From NCBI GenBank assembly GCA_041687805.1, contig JBDNJK010000047.1, positions 1-29,926 on the forward strand: a stretch of DNA of 29,926 nucleotides. The letters are read 5' to 3'. Origin of the DNA: SZUA-87 sp041687805 (GTDB lineage Bacteria; Actinomycetota; Acidimicrobiia; Acidimicrobiales; Aldehydirespiratoraceae). The notes under the pieces were generated by a model. The model worked only from the letters and a program-made list of their open reading frames with translations, was not told where the DNA came from and did no database searches. Shown here piece by piece: positions 15,631 through 23,717 of this stretch. How positions within the stretch are numbered: position 1 is the stretch's first letter; the number at the start of each line of letters is the position of its first letter. The position numbers and the translations under genes are program-made.

Positions 15631-17265
15631 TTACTCGAGCCCGAAGTAGTAGGGGTAGAGCGGCTGCCCACCGTCGTGGACCTCAGCCTCGATTTCGGGA
15701 TGCTTGTCGGCCAACCATGCGACGATCGCCTCGGTGACGGACTCATCGGAATCTTGACCACCAATCACAGTGAGGAGCTCGTGGTCCTCATCGATGATCG
15801 AATCCAATAACCCACAGGCCGCTTCGAGCATCGAGGGGGCGACACTCCTGATCCCGTCGTGGCAGATTCCAAGCCAATCGCCCTCAGCGATGGGACCCGC
15901 TTCCGACACCGAAGATCGCACCGCCCGGGTGACCTCACCGGCCACCACCTCGCTCGCCGCCCGAGCCATTGCCTTGGCATTCATCTCGGCCGAGACCTGC
16001 GGGTCGTAGGCCATCAACGACGCCATACCCTCCGCCACCCCACGAGTAGGTACAACCTGCACGGTGCGACTCGATAGGGCGTTGACCTGCTCGGCCACGG
16101 GAATGATGTTTTTGTTGTTGGGCAAGATGACGACTTCTGGAGCCGGCACAGACTCGACCGCCGCCACAAGTTCGGCGGTGGACGGATTCATCGACTGCCC
16201 ACCGGCGACCACGGCATGAACACCCATGGAACGAAGAATCGCCACGACGCCAACCCCCACACCTACTGCGACCACCGCGGTGGGAACCGGATCTCCGCCA
16301 GCAACCGGAGCGCCGCCCATTTCGGCCGATACCCAATCACGTTCTTCGAGTTCTTCGAGCAAATCAGTGACGCGAATGTGATGGGGTCGACCGACAGCTA
16401 TTCCCGCCTCGATCGCTGATCCGATCTCATCGGTGTGGATATGGCAATTCCAAATCCCGTCGCCGCCCACCACGACGATGGAGTCGCCGACTTCGGACCA
16501 TGTCGACTTGAAACCGTCAATGGAATCATCCGGCGCGTCGAGAAGGAACATGACTTCGTACTTGAGGTCGGCGATGGTGCTGCCGTGATCGTCGCCCGTA
16601 GTCCTCACCGGCTCAATCGGAGGTGCTGAAATTGACGGCTCCGGAATAGGAGTGCCAACCACAACGTTGAGTGCCGCGGCTAGGAACAACACGAACCCGG
16701 AGCCGCCGGCATCGACCACGCCAGCATCAGCCAGAACCTGCAACAACGTAGGTGTGCGCTCCAGCGACGCCAAACCCTCAATGTGGGCCGCTGTGATCAC
16801 ACCAGCCAAATCTGCGCCGCCGTCGGCCGCCTTCGTAGCGGCTTCGCCCGCCTCGCGGATCACAGTGAGAATCGTGCCCTCGACCGGGTTGCCGACCGCC
16901 TTGTAAGCACCCTCGGCCGCGGCCGACAAGGCCTTCGCGAACGCATCTCCGTCTATGGGATTCGACGAGGCCAATACGTCCACGAACCCACGCAGTATCT
17001 GAGACATGATCACGCCGGAATTGCCGCGCGCACCCATGAGCGATCCATGGGCGATGGCTTTGCAGACCGCCTGAAGATCGTCGCTGCTTTCGTCGATCTC
17101 CTCGACGACCGAACGAAGTGTGAGCGACATGTTGGTCCCGGTGTCGCCATCGGGCACGGGATAGACATTGAGGTTGTCGATCGCTTCACGGTGATCAACC
17201 AGCGCGTCACGAAAGACCACGATGATCGATCGCAGGGAGCCGGCATCAATGATCGCTGTCGTCAC
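15631..17265 (-). CDS. DAK2-domain protein, FakA/YloV-like
   Basis: The N-terminal DAK2 domain (about residues 10-200) has the nucleotide and Mg2+ motif NLNVYPVPDGDTGTNMSLTL, then GSLMGARGNSGVIMSQILRG and VVDAGGSGFVLFL. This is followed by the DegV/DAK1-like C-terminal region of the YloV family, including VVILPNNKNI and VPTRGVAEGMASL. Staphylococcal FakA of this family phosphorylates fatty acids held by FakB. No fakB is in the window, so the substrate is inferred. The 544-residue length is typical. GTG 17265 has no clear ribosome binding site; TACGAT lies 8 nt upstream, so the mRNA may be leaderless. It is followed directly by recG. Confidence 0.9.
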   Translation of the reverse strand: MTTAIIDAGSLRSIIVVFRDALVDHREAIDNLNVYPVPDGDTGTNMSLTLRSVVEEIDESSDDLQAVCKAIAHGSLMGARGNSGVIMSQILRGFVDVLASSNPIDGDAFAKALSAAAEGAYKAVGNPVEGTILTVIREAGEAATKAADGGADLAGVITAAHIEGLASLERTPTLLQVLADAGVVDAGGSGFVLFLAAALNVVVGTPIPEPSISAPPIEPVRTTGDDHGSTIADLKYEVMFLLDAPDDSIDGFKSTWSEVGDSIVVVGGDGIWNCHIHTDEIGSAIEAGIAVGRPHHIRVTDLLEELEERDWVSAEMGGAPVAGGDPVPTAVVAVGVGVGVVAILRSMGVHAVVAGGQSMNPSTAELVAAVESVPAPEVVILPNNKNIIPVAEQVNALSSRTVQVVPTRGVAEGMASLMAYDPQVSAEMNAKAMARAASEVVAGEVTRAVRSSVSEAGPIAEGDWLGICHDGIRSVAPSMLEAACGLLDSIIDEDHELLTVIGGQDSDESVTEAIVAWLADKHPEIEAEVHDGGQPLYPYYFGLE

Positions 17266-17273
17266 GGCGAGGG

Positions 17274-17279
17274 ATCGTA
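17274..17279 (-). promoter_or_regulatory. Candidate -10 box for leaderless DAK2-recG mRNA
   Basis: Minus-strand TACGAT lies 8 nt before GTG 17265. It faces a matching box at 17315-17320 for the divergent cold-shock-like gene. Confidence 0.5.
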
Positions 17280-17314
17280 CCGGCCCGGCGTCGGCCGCGC
17301 GGCGTCCACCCCGG

Positions 17315-17320
17315 TACGCT
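17315..17320 (+). promoter_or_regulatory. Candidate -10 box for a leaderless cold-shock-like mRNA
   Basis: TACGCT lies exactly 7 nt before ATG 17328, so transcription would start at or next to the start codon. No ribosome binding site is visible. Confidence 0.55.
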
Positions 17321-17327
17321 TCACCGG

Positions 17328-17549
17328 ATGCAGGGTGTGATCAAGTCCTTCGATCCGACTACACGCGACGGTGTGCTGATCAACGAGGCCGATATGGCCG
17401 ATGTGGATCTGGCCGAAAATGCCCTCGAGGGCTCGATCCTGCGCATGCTCAGACCAGGCCAGAGAGTCCAGTTCGACCTCGACGCCCAAGGCTTGGCAAC
17501 AAGCCTCCGATTGGGCTCTGAAGTCGACATGTCGACTCCCGATTTCTAA
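17328..17549 (+). CDS. Cold-shock-domain-like small protein
   Basis: The 73-residue protein follows the cold-shock domain path: GVIKSFDPTTRDGVLI for strands 1-2, then DVDLAENA, and RPGQRVQFDLDAQG for strand 4, ending LATSLRLGSE. Compared with CspA, the RNP motifs are degenerate: KGFGFI becomes RDGVLI and VFVH becomes VDLA, so most RNA-stacking aromatics are gone. Similar divergent CspB-like proteins are known in actinobacteria. It is transcribed away from the DAK2 gene and converges on pckA. RNA binding is uncertain. Confidence 0.75.
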   Translation: MQGVIKSFDPTTRDGVLINEADMADVDLAENALEGSILRMLRPGQRVQFDLDAQGLATSLRLGSEVDMSTPDF

Positions 17550-17591
17550 CCGATTTCCAACTTCTGAACCGGTCGGATCGTGGCGACCTGA

Positions 17592-19256
17592 TCAGATAGC
17601 GGCCTTGACCCCATGGCTCTCGTATTGCTCGGCGGCGTACCGCTGACGGAACCTGTCGCGAAGCCGCGTTGCTGCCTCATCGTAGGCATCGGGATCTTCC
17701 CAAGTGTTTCTGGGCGAGAGCACGTCCGACGGGACTCCTGGGCACGACAAAGGCATCTTGAGCCCGAGAATTGGGTGCTCGACAACCTCAGCATCGTCGA
17801 ACTCTCCGGCCAACGCAGCGTTCAGAATAGCGCGTGTGTAGTGAAGCGACATTCGCTTTCCCGTCCCATATGCGCCACCGGTCCAGCCAGTGTTGAGAAG
17901 CACACATCGCGTGTCGTGACGACGCATGCGGTCGGCCAGAAGTTCGGCGTAGACGTTGGGGTGACGCGACATGAACGGCGCCCCAAAGCATGGCGAGAAG
18001 CTCGGTTCCGGCTCGACAACACCCACCTCCGTGCCTGCGAGCTTTGAAGTGAACCCCATCACGAAGTGGTACATGACCTCGTCGTGATCAAGGATCGACA
18101 CTGGAGGAAGCACCCCAAAGGCATCGGCGGTGAGCAACACGATCGTGTCGGGGTGCGGACCAGTTGCCCCGTCGGCCACGTTGGGGTTGCAAGCAAGCGA
18201 ATATGCAAACCTGGTGTTCTCGGTGATCGAGGAGTCGGTCAGGTCGAACTCGTCGGGGTGGGTGTCGCAAAGCGACTGCCCATCGACGACGGGGACGTTC
18301 TCGATGAGAGTTCCCTTCATCGAAAGCGCCGCGGCGATAACCGGCTCTTCGTCCTTATCCAGATCGATCAGCTTAGCGTAGCAGCCGTTCTCGAAATTGG
18401 AGATACCGGATTCGGTCCAGACGTGCTCATCATCGCCGATGAGTCGGCGGTCGGGATCCGCTGAGAGTGTGGTCTTGCCGGTTCCGCTCAATCCGAACAA
18501 AATGGCGCTCTCGTTGTTGTCTCCAACATTTGCCGAGCAGTGCATCGACAATTGCCCCTCGCCCGGAAGCATGAAGTTCATGATCGTGAACATCGTCTTC
18601 TTGTTGACGCCGCAATAATCGGCGGGACCCAGCACCAACGCCACATGCCGTTCGATATCGATGATCACGGCACGATTTGAGCGTGTGGAGTCACGCGCTG
18701 GATCGCAGATGAATGAAGGCACGTTGATCAAGGTCCAGCCGCTATCGGCCCGGTCTGAGTCGTCGCGAACGGCCGCCGGAAACATCACATTGCAGAAGTA
18801 GGCGTGTGTTGCGTATTCACCGACGAACCGGAAGGGTTCGGCGAACTCGGCATCCCAACCACAAAACAGATCAGAGACATAGAGCGTCGACTCGTTGGCA
18901 TTCAAATGTTCGACAACTCGGGGAAGTAGATCGTCGAACGCGGCCGGGTCGAATTTGGCGAACCCGTCCTTCCACCAGACATCATCGGTGACGCTTGCCC
19001 GGTCGACACAGAACGTGTCGTTGACTGGACGGCCGGTGCACTCAGGGTCGGTGAAGAACACCAACGGACCGTCGACACCCAACGAGGTGGCGAATGCCTT
19101 GTTGACGTTGTCGGGGCCGTCCATCGACACCCGACCACGATCATGAGCAATCGCCAATTCGAACAACTGGTCCTGGCTCAGACCAAACGCAAACTTGTTC
19201 GGAGAGATCCCGAAAGATTGATTCAGTTGATCCGCTGCCGCTGACGCTTTGGCCAC
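17592..19256 (-). CDS. pckA: Phosphoenolpyruvate carboxykinase (ATP)
   Basis: This enzyme converts oxaloacetate and ATP to PEP, CO2 and ADP, opening gluconeogenesis. The 554-residue product is close to the usual 530-540. Motifs are VGEYATHAYFCNVMF, the metal and substrate region NKKTMFTIMNFMLP, the kinase P-loop FGLSGTGKTTLSADP (near 254-268) and NFENGCYAKLIDL. It is the ATP type rather than the GTP type commonly found in mycobacteria. GTG 19256 is chosen because GGAG lies 6 nt upstream; the TTG at 19268 is part of that ribosome binding site. Confidence 0.96.
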   Translation of the reverse strand: MAKASAAADQLNQSFGISPNKFAFGLSQDQLFELAIAHDRGRVSMDGPDNVNKAFATSLGVDGPLVFFTDPECTGRPVNDTFCVDRASVTDDVWWKDGFAKFDPAAFDDLLPRVVEHLNANESTLYVSDLFCGWDAEFAEPFRFVGEYATHAYFCNVMFPAAVRDDSDRADSGWTLINVPSFICDPARDSTRSNRAVIIDIERHVALVLGPADYCGVNKKTMFTIMNFMLPGEGQLSMHCSANVGDNNESAILFGLSGTGKTTLSADPDRRLIGDDEHVWTESGISNFENGCYAKLIDLDKDEEPVIAAALSMKGTLIENVPVVDGQSLCDTHPDEFDLTDSSITENTRFAYSLACNPNVADGATGPHPDTIVLLTADAFGVLPPVSILDHDEVMYHFVMGFTSKLAGTEVGVVEPEPSFSPCFGAPFMSRHPNVYAELLADRMRRHDTRCVLLNTGWTGGAYGTGKRMSLHYTRAILNAALAGEFDDAEVVEHPILGLKMPLSCPGVPSDVLSPRNTWEDPDAYDEAATRLRDRFRQRYAAEQYESHGVKAAI

Positions 19257-19347
19257 TTTGGTCTCCAAATGAGTGGCGAGCGCATTTATGCATTCCCGCC
19301 CCGGTCGAATATCGATCGAAGTAGACGAGACTAGCGATCGGGCTCTG

Positions 19348-20226
19348 CTAATCGACAGCGGGTATCGGATCGGCGTCGGCTCTCACCACCACCAATGGGC
19401 AGCCCGGGTGGTGCACCAACGAACCGGCGACAGAACCAAGCACCATGTGAACGATTCCGCCGTGGCCGTGGCTACCGATAACCAACATGTCGGCAGTCTC
19501 GGACGCATGATTGAGCACAGTGCGTGGGTCTCCTCTCATGGTGATCAATTCCAAGCGACCGCGATCTGCTTCTGATCCTCCGAGCGCATCGCCCAGCGAA
19601 TCGAGACGTTTGCGTGCTGCCTCTTCGTATGCGGCGCTGCTGGGAACCATCGGGTCGTAGCCGTAGAGGACCGGAGTGTCCCAGGCCGCGATGACCCTTA
19701 TCGACTGCGGTGCGGGAACGTTGTCGAGCGCCCACTTCACGGCGTTCACGGAATTGTCGGAACCATCGATACCAACCACGACATGCGTTGGGCGACCGGG
19801 ATCGGCCGACGATGGCACTATCACCACGGTGCTCCCGCTATGCGCCGCGCAACCGGTGCTCACCGATGCCATCAGCCAGTCACGTACCGCGCCGTAGCCA
19901 CGGGTGCCGACAACGATCAAATCATCTGGACCGGCTCGATGAATCAGAGCGGCAGCGGGCTCGCCTCTGAGAACCTCCGCCTCGATGTCGCGGTCTACCA
20001 ACTCGACCGCAGTCGCCAATTGTTCGCCAGCAGATATCTCCATCTCTTCCACTGGAGGCACCGGATACCCGCCAAGCGGTGACGGAAACGCCGACCAAAC
20101 CGGGAAGTCCCACGCCCTTACGGCGACCACCGTCGCATCGGGAGGTGCGAATTCGATCGCCCACTTCAGAGCGACCATCGACTCAGGAGAGTTATCAACA
20201 CCAACAATCACCGATGATGCACCCAT
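19348..20226 (-). CDS. Universal stress protein with two UspA domains
   Basis: The 292-residue protein holds two UspA domains in tandem. Domain 1 begins SSVIVGVDNSPESMVALKWA and ends with DLIVVGTRGYGA; domain 2 begins HVVVGIDGSDNSVNAVKWAL and has the ATP-binding signature MLVIGSHGHGGIVHMVLGS before PLVVV. The G-2x-G-9x-G(S/T) pattern suggests nucleotide binding in the second domain. ATG 20226 has AGGTGA 5 nt upstream; a GTG three codons earlier overlaps that site. Such proteins are linked to hypoxia or stress survival. Monocistronic by spacing. Confidence 0.93.
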   Translation of the reverse strand: MGASSVIVGVDNSPESMVALKWAIEFAPPDATVVAVRAWDFPVWSAFPSPLGGYPVPPVEEMEISAGEQLATAVELVDRDIEAEVLRGEPAAALIHRAGPDDLIVVGTRGYGAVRDWLMASVSTGCAAHSGSTVVIVPSSADPGRPTHVVVGIDGSDNSVNAVKWALDNVPAPQSIRVIAAWDTPVLYGYDPMVPSSAAYEEAARKRLDSLGDALGGSEADRGRLELITMRGDPRTVLNHASETADMLVIGSHGHGGIVHMVLGSVAGSLVHHPGCPLVVVRADADPIPAVD

Positions 20227-20336
20227 GACGTTCACCTGCCTGTCTGGTCGAGATTTCTTATCAACCTAGACCCATTGTCCGCCTCTGCCGGGAGAGATTC
20301 AAGCGATTCCGATGGAGTTTGGTGTCACACCTGTGG

Positions 20337-20732
20337 TCAAGGACTAAGCAGGACGGCTCGGATTCCCAAACCCATTATCCAAAGGCTCCCAAGGCCATAC
20401 AGCAAGTAGATCCGGCTCTTCATCTCGTTGCGGTATGCGTAGATGAGGCCAACGCTGATGAATGCGGAGAAGCCGTAGAGCTGATGCCGATCAGGGTCGA
20501 GATTCTCGGAGTTTTGAAGAATGGCCCCGAGAATCGTCTGCGCCACGATCACCAGCTCCGCCGCCACCACACCAACCCAGATCGCTTTGTGACGCAAGCG
20601 CGGCAGGAAATGAGCTCCCAATGCCCAGAACCCGACGAAACCGTTCGAGAAAATCAAGATCCACGCGATCGCGTGGTGGTAAGGCCTCACGGATGCGAAA
20701 ACCATGAGGCCGCTGATCTCCCCGATGATCAT
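20337..20732 (-). CDS. Small four-helix membrane protein, function unknown
   Basis: The 131-residue product has four hydrophobic segments (about 21-42, 50-72, 85-100, 108-128) with short polar loops, including PRLRHK and a DPDRHQ loop. ATG 20732 overlaps the PIG-L stop as ATGA, so translation is coupled and the two are likely co-expressed. The frame is open upstream inside the PIG-L gene, but that part is a shadow. I do not recognise the family. Confidence 0.8.
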   Translation of the reverse strand: MIIGEISGLMVFASVRPYHHAIAWILIFSNGFVGFWALGAHFLPRLRHKAIWVGVVAAELVIVAQTILGAILQNSENLDPDRHQLYGFSAFISVGLIYAYRNEMKSRIYLLYGLGSLWIMGLGIRAVLLSP

Positions 20733-21547
20733 GGGCTGTCCAGTCGAGCGAACAGGTCTGTCGAATACGGGGGTCCACCCGACGCTTGGCCTCGCAGAAT
20801 GAACCATTCTGTGCCGAACGCGGCCTCAAAGGCCTCGGCCGGCAAGGCCATGAAGAAGGACTCTTCGTTGATCTGGGAGCGATGCTCGGCCATGGTGAGC
20901 CTCTTGCGGTCGATCACCGATGACACGTCGACACCGTGGGTGATCTGCACAGCCGGCGTGCCCATTTCGGTCTCGTTGATTTCTCGCAAATCGGCCTTGA
21001 CATCCTCGGCCAGGTCGGCGTCGAGCAGATCGTCGCGATCGGTGAGCCAGCGAAGATGATCACGATTCATCGTGGCTTCGTAGACCAACCCGATCTGGGC
21101 GATTTCTGCGGCACGAACCCCAACACGGTGGACTTGTATGTGGTCGGGATGGCCGTAGTTGCCGTGGTCGTCGTAGATGGTGATCAGATCGGCGTGTTCC
21201 TCCACAAGGATCTCGGCCAGCCGTTCAGCAGCAACATCAACCGGCGTCTGCCAGAAACTACCGTCGACGTCGTTGCTCGGCTCTCCCTCCATGCCCGAGT
21301 CGGCGTAGCCAAGCATCACCACCCGATCCACTCCCATCACGGCGGCGGCTCTGTGTAATTCCTCGCCGCGAACTTCGGCCAAATTCGACCCGGCCGGAAT
21401 GGATCCCGGAGTTGGTTCGCCCAACGCGCCATCGGTTGCGGTGACCAGCACAACTCGATGGCCGGCGGCCTTGGCGAGCATCATCGAGCCGGCGGTAGAG
21501 ATCGACTCGTCGTCGGGATGGGCGTGGAAGAAAATTGCGGTGGCCAT
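20729..21547 (-). CDS. PIG-L/LmbE-family deacetylase
   Basis: The 272-residue zinc hydrolase has the metal motif HAHPDDE (residues 8-14) and HPDH (133-136), plus LGYADSGMEGEP, which resembles the mycothiol enzymes Mca and MshB. These remove acetyl groups from GlcNAc-inositol or cleave mycothiol conjugates. The actual substrate here is not shown. ATG 21547 shares one base with the CoA-transferase stop (TGATG), and its own stop overlaps the following membrane protein gene. The three genes form a tight operon. Confidence 0.9.
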   Translation of the reverse strand: MATAIFFHAHPDDESISTAGSMMLAKAAGHRVVLVTATDGALGEPTPGSIPAGSNLAEVRGEELHRAAAVMGVDRVVMLGYADSGMEGEPSNDVDGSFWQTPVDVAAERLAEILVEEHADLITIYDDHGNYGHPDHIQVHRVGVRAAEIAQIGLVYEATMNRDHLRWLTDRDDLLDADLAEDVKADLREINETEMGTPAVQITHGVDVSSVIDRKRLTMAEHRSQINEESFFMALPAEAFEAAFGTEWFILRGQASGGPPYSTDLFARLDSP

Positions 21548-22689
21548 CAGGCGATCGCTCCGGAACTACGCAACGCCTCGATCTCTTCGGCATCGATCCC
21601 GGCCTCGGCCAGGACCTCATCGGTGTGCTGGCCGGCATGGGGAGGCGGGCGTTGAATCGAACTGTCGGTGCGACTGAAACGCGGGGCCGGCCTGGGTTGC
21701 ACGACGCCAGCTACCTCGGTGAACGTGCCGCGGGCGACGTTGTGAGGATGCTCAGGCGCCTCAGCCATTGTGAGAACCGGAGCGAAACAGACGTCGCTGC
21801 CTTCCATGAGTTCGCACCAATCATCTCGTGTGCGGGACAGGAAAATAGCTCGGAGCTTTTCCTTCAGCGGTCCCCATTCGCTGCGACTCATCTGGGCATC
21901 CCACTCCGGATCATCGAGCCCGAGCTTCTCGCGAAGCTCGGCATAGAACTGCGGTTCGATCGACCCGATCGACACGTATTTGCCGTCGCTTGTCTCGTAG
22001 ACGTCGTAGAAATGGGCACCCGTGTCGAGCAGGTTGGTGCCGCGCTCGTCGTTCCAGATCCCCATGGCCCTGAATCCATGAATGAAGGTCATCAACGCAG
22101 CCGCTCCATCGACCATGGCCGCATCCACCACCTGGCCCTTACCTGATGAGCGAGCTTCCAGCACCGCGCACACCATCCCGAAGGCGAGCATCAACCCACC
22201 GCCACCAAAGTCTCCCACCAAGTTGAGGGGGGGCACCGGAGCCTCTCCCTTGCGCCCCATCGGTTCGAGCGCGCCGGCGAGCGAGATGTAGTTGATGTCG
22301 TGACCGGCAGCCTGCGAGTAGGGGCCGTCCTGACCCCAACCGGTCATGCGTCCGTAGGCCAGACGCGGATTGCGCGCCATGCAGGTATCGGGCCCGATGC
22401 CGAGACGTTCGGCAACGCCGGGCCTGAATCCTTCAATGATCCCATCGGCCGACTCGACCAAACGCAGTACCGTCTCTACCCCGCCTGGAGACTTCAAGTC
22501 GACGCCGATCGAGCGGCGGCCACGATTCATCACGTCGGCCGGCGGGGCTGCGGGATCACCACCGCGCACATAGTTGGCCCGATCGACCCGAATCACATCT
22601 GCGCCCATGTCGGCCAGCATCATCGCGCAGAACGGACCAGGGCCGATTCCGGCGATCTCAATGATCTTCACGCCCGCTAGCGGTCCCAT
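21547..22689 (-). CDS. CoA transferase family III, alpha-methylacyl-CoA racemase type
   Basis: The 380-residue protein has the family N-terminus GPLAGVKIIEIAGIGPGPF, AGHDINYISLAGAL with His130, and NLVGDFGGGGLM with Asp160. The 30-residue His-Asp spacing equals that of mycobacterial MCR (H126/D156), and SIEPQFYAEL follows. This supports racemisation of 2-methylacyl-CoA, used in branched-chain or sterol side-chain breakdown, over CoA transfer. ATG 22689 has a perfect AGGAGG 6 nt upstream; the open frame upstream is discarded. It leads the operon with PIG-L and a membrane protein. Confidence 0.92.
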   Translation of the reverse strand: MGPLAGVKIIEIAGIGPGPFCAMMLADMGADVIRVDRANYVRGGDPAAPPADVMNRGRRSIGVDLKSPGGVETVLRLVESADGIIEGFRPGVAERLGIGPDTCMARNPRLAYGRMTGWGQDGPYSQAAGHDINYISLAGALEPMGRKGEAPVPPLNLVGDFGGGGLMLAFGMVCAVLEARSSGKGQVVDAAMVDGAAALMTFIHGFRAMGIWNDERGTNLLDTGAHFYDVYETSDGKYVSIGSIEPQFYAELREKLGLDDPEWDAQMSRSEWGPLKEKLRAIFLSRTRDDWCELMEGSDVCFAPVLTMAEAPEHPHNVARGTFTEVAGVVQPRPAPRFSRTDSSIQRPPPHAGQHTDEVLAEAGIDAEEIEALRSSGAIA

Positions 22690-22758
22690 TCGGTTCCTCC
22701 TGTGTCGAGTGGCTCGGAGGCTAGCGCCGGGCACTGACAGCGGCGAAAGCACCAGCCA

Positions 22759-23583
22759 CTACGGAATGGATGCCACCAACGAGGTGACGGCACTGATGAG
22801 CGGTGGCCACATTTGCGAGACGAAATCGTGAGACATTCCCTCGATCTCCAGGAACCTCGCTCCCGCGACGAGCTCGGCGGTTCGGCGTCCGGCCGAAATG
22901 TTGATGAGCGAATCGTTCTGGCCGTGCACCACAAGCGTCGGCATGTCGAGCTGGGCGAGCCCAACCGCTCGATCGCCACTGCGCATGATTGCCGCCATCT
23001 GACGTTCGCTACCGCCCGGGGTGAACGAGCGGTCGTAAAGCGAACGGAAATAGGCCCCGATCTGCTCCTCATCAAACCAGTCCGGGTTGGACCAGATTCG
23101 TCGCACCTCGATATCGGACTCGACCTGCTCATCGATGGTCGGGGCGGATGGCCTCTGAATCGCCGCCAGAGCCTCGTCGGTCGCGCCGCCGACATCGGGC
23201 TCGCCGGAGGTGGAGCTGACAGATACGAGGGCAAGGGTGCGATTTGGATGGTCGATCGCAACTGTCTGGGCGATCATCCCGCCGAGCGACATCCCCATCA
23301 CCACTGCCTTGTTGACCCCGGCATCGTCGAGCACGGCGACTACGTCGTCGCCCATGTCGTGCAGCGTGTACTCAAGATCCTCAGAGGTGATCGACGACAA
23401 GCCCGCATCGCGATTGTCGATCCTGATAGCGCCGAATCCACGGTCGACAAATGCCTCGCACAACTCCGCCGGATAGAGCAACATCTGGTTGCCAAGACCC
23501 GGCGACATGATGATGGTGGGGTCGTCGAGATCGCCGAATATCTCGTATTCGATCTCAATATTTCCGTTATGTGCTCTCGCCAT
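22759..23583 (-). CDS. Alpha/beta hydrolase
   Basis: The 274-residue protein has the hydrolase fold order: MSPGLGNQM (oxyanion loop), IRIDNRDAGLSS, the nucleophile elbow GMSLGG with Ser99, the acid region VVHGQNDSLI and the His motif EGMSHDF. The triad is complete. Sequence resembles actinobacterial esterases and RdmC/aclacinomycin methylesterase-like hydrolases; the substrate is unknown. ATG 23583 gives the standard N-terminus MARAHNGNIEIEYE but lacks a ribosome binding site. It is divergent from the SLH protein, sharing a 64-bp promoter region. Confidence 0.88.
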   Translation of the reverse strand: MARAHNGNIEIEYEIFGDLDDPTIIMSPGLGNQMLLYPAELCEAFVDRGFGAIRIDNRDAGLSSITSEDLEYTLHDMGDDVVAVLDDAGVNKAVVMGMSLGGMIAQTVAIDHPNRTLALVSVSSTSGEPDVGGATDEALAAIQRPSAPTIDEQVESDIEVRRIWSNPDWFDEEQIGAYFRSLYDRSFTPGGSERQMAAIMRSGDRAVGLAQLDMPTLVVHGQNDSLINISAGRRTAELVAGARFLEIEGMSHDFVSQMWPPLISAVTSLVASIP

Positions 23584-23635
23584 GCCAACATGATGGCCCG
23601 CGATCGCCGACGGACCACGATCGACCGGATCGAAT

Positions 23636-23641
23636 GAGGGG
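23636..23641 (+). promoter_or_regulatory. Ribosome binding site pointing to ATG 23648
   Basis: GAGGGG lies 6 nt before ATG 23648. That ATG is out of frame with the SLH protein because of the 7-bp duplication at 23689-23702. The downstream in-frame ATG 23718 has no comparable site, so this is evidence that the real start is 23648. Confidence 0.75.
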
Positions 23642-23688
23642 CAAAGAATGAACGAGCCAGTGAACACCTCCAGACGACGCGGTCGGAG

Positions 23689-23702
23689 TTCCAGGTTCCA
23701 GG
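23689..23702 (+). repeat. 7-bp tandem duplication that shifts the signal-peptide frame
   Basis: TTCCAGG occurs twice in direct succession, followed by TTC. With one copy removed, ATG 23648 reads through RRRGRSSRFAIALMVAATL into the 23718 frame as an ideal signal peptide. With two copies, the frame from 23648 is lost. Confidence 0.9.
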
Positions 23703-23717
23703 TTCGCCATCGCGCTC

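Noticed and set aside
19257..19268. TTG 19268 as the pckA start
   Set aside because: The TTGGAG is better read as the ribosome binding site for GTG 19256.
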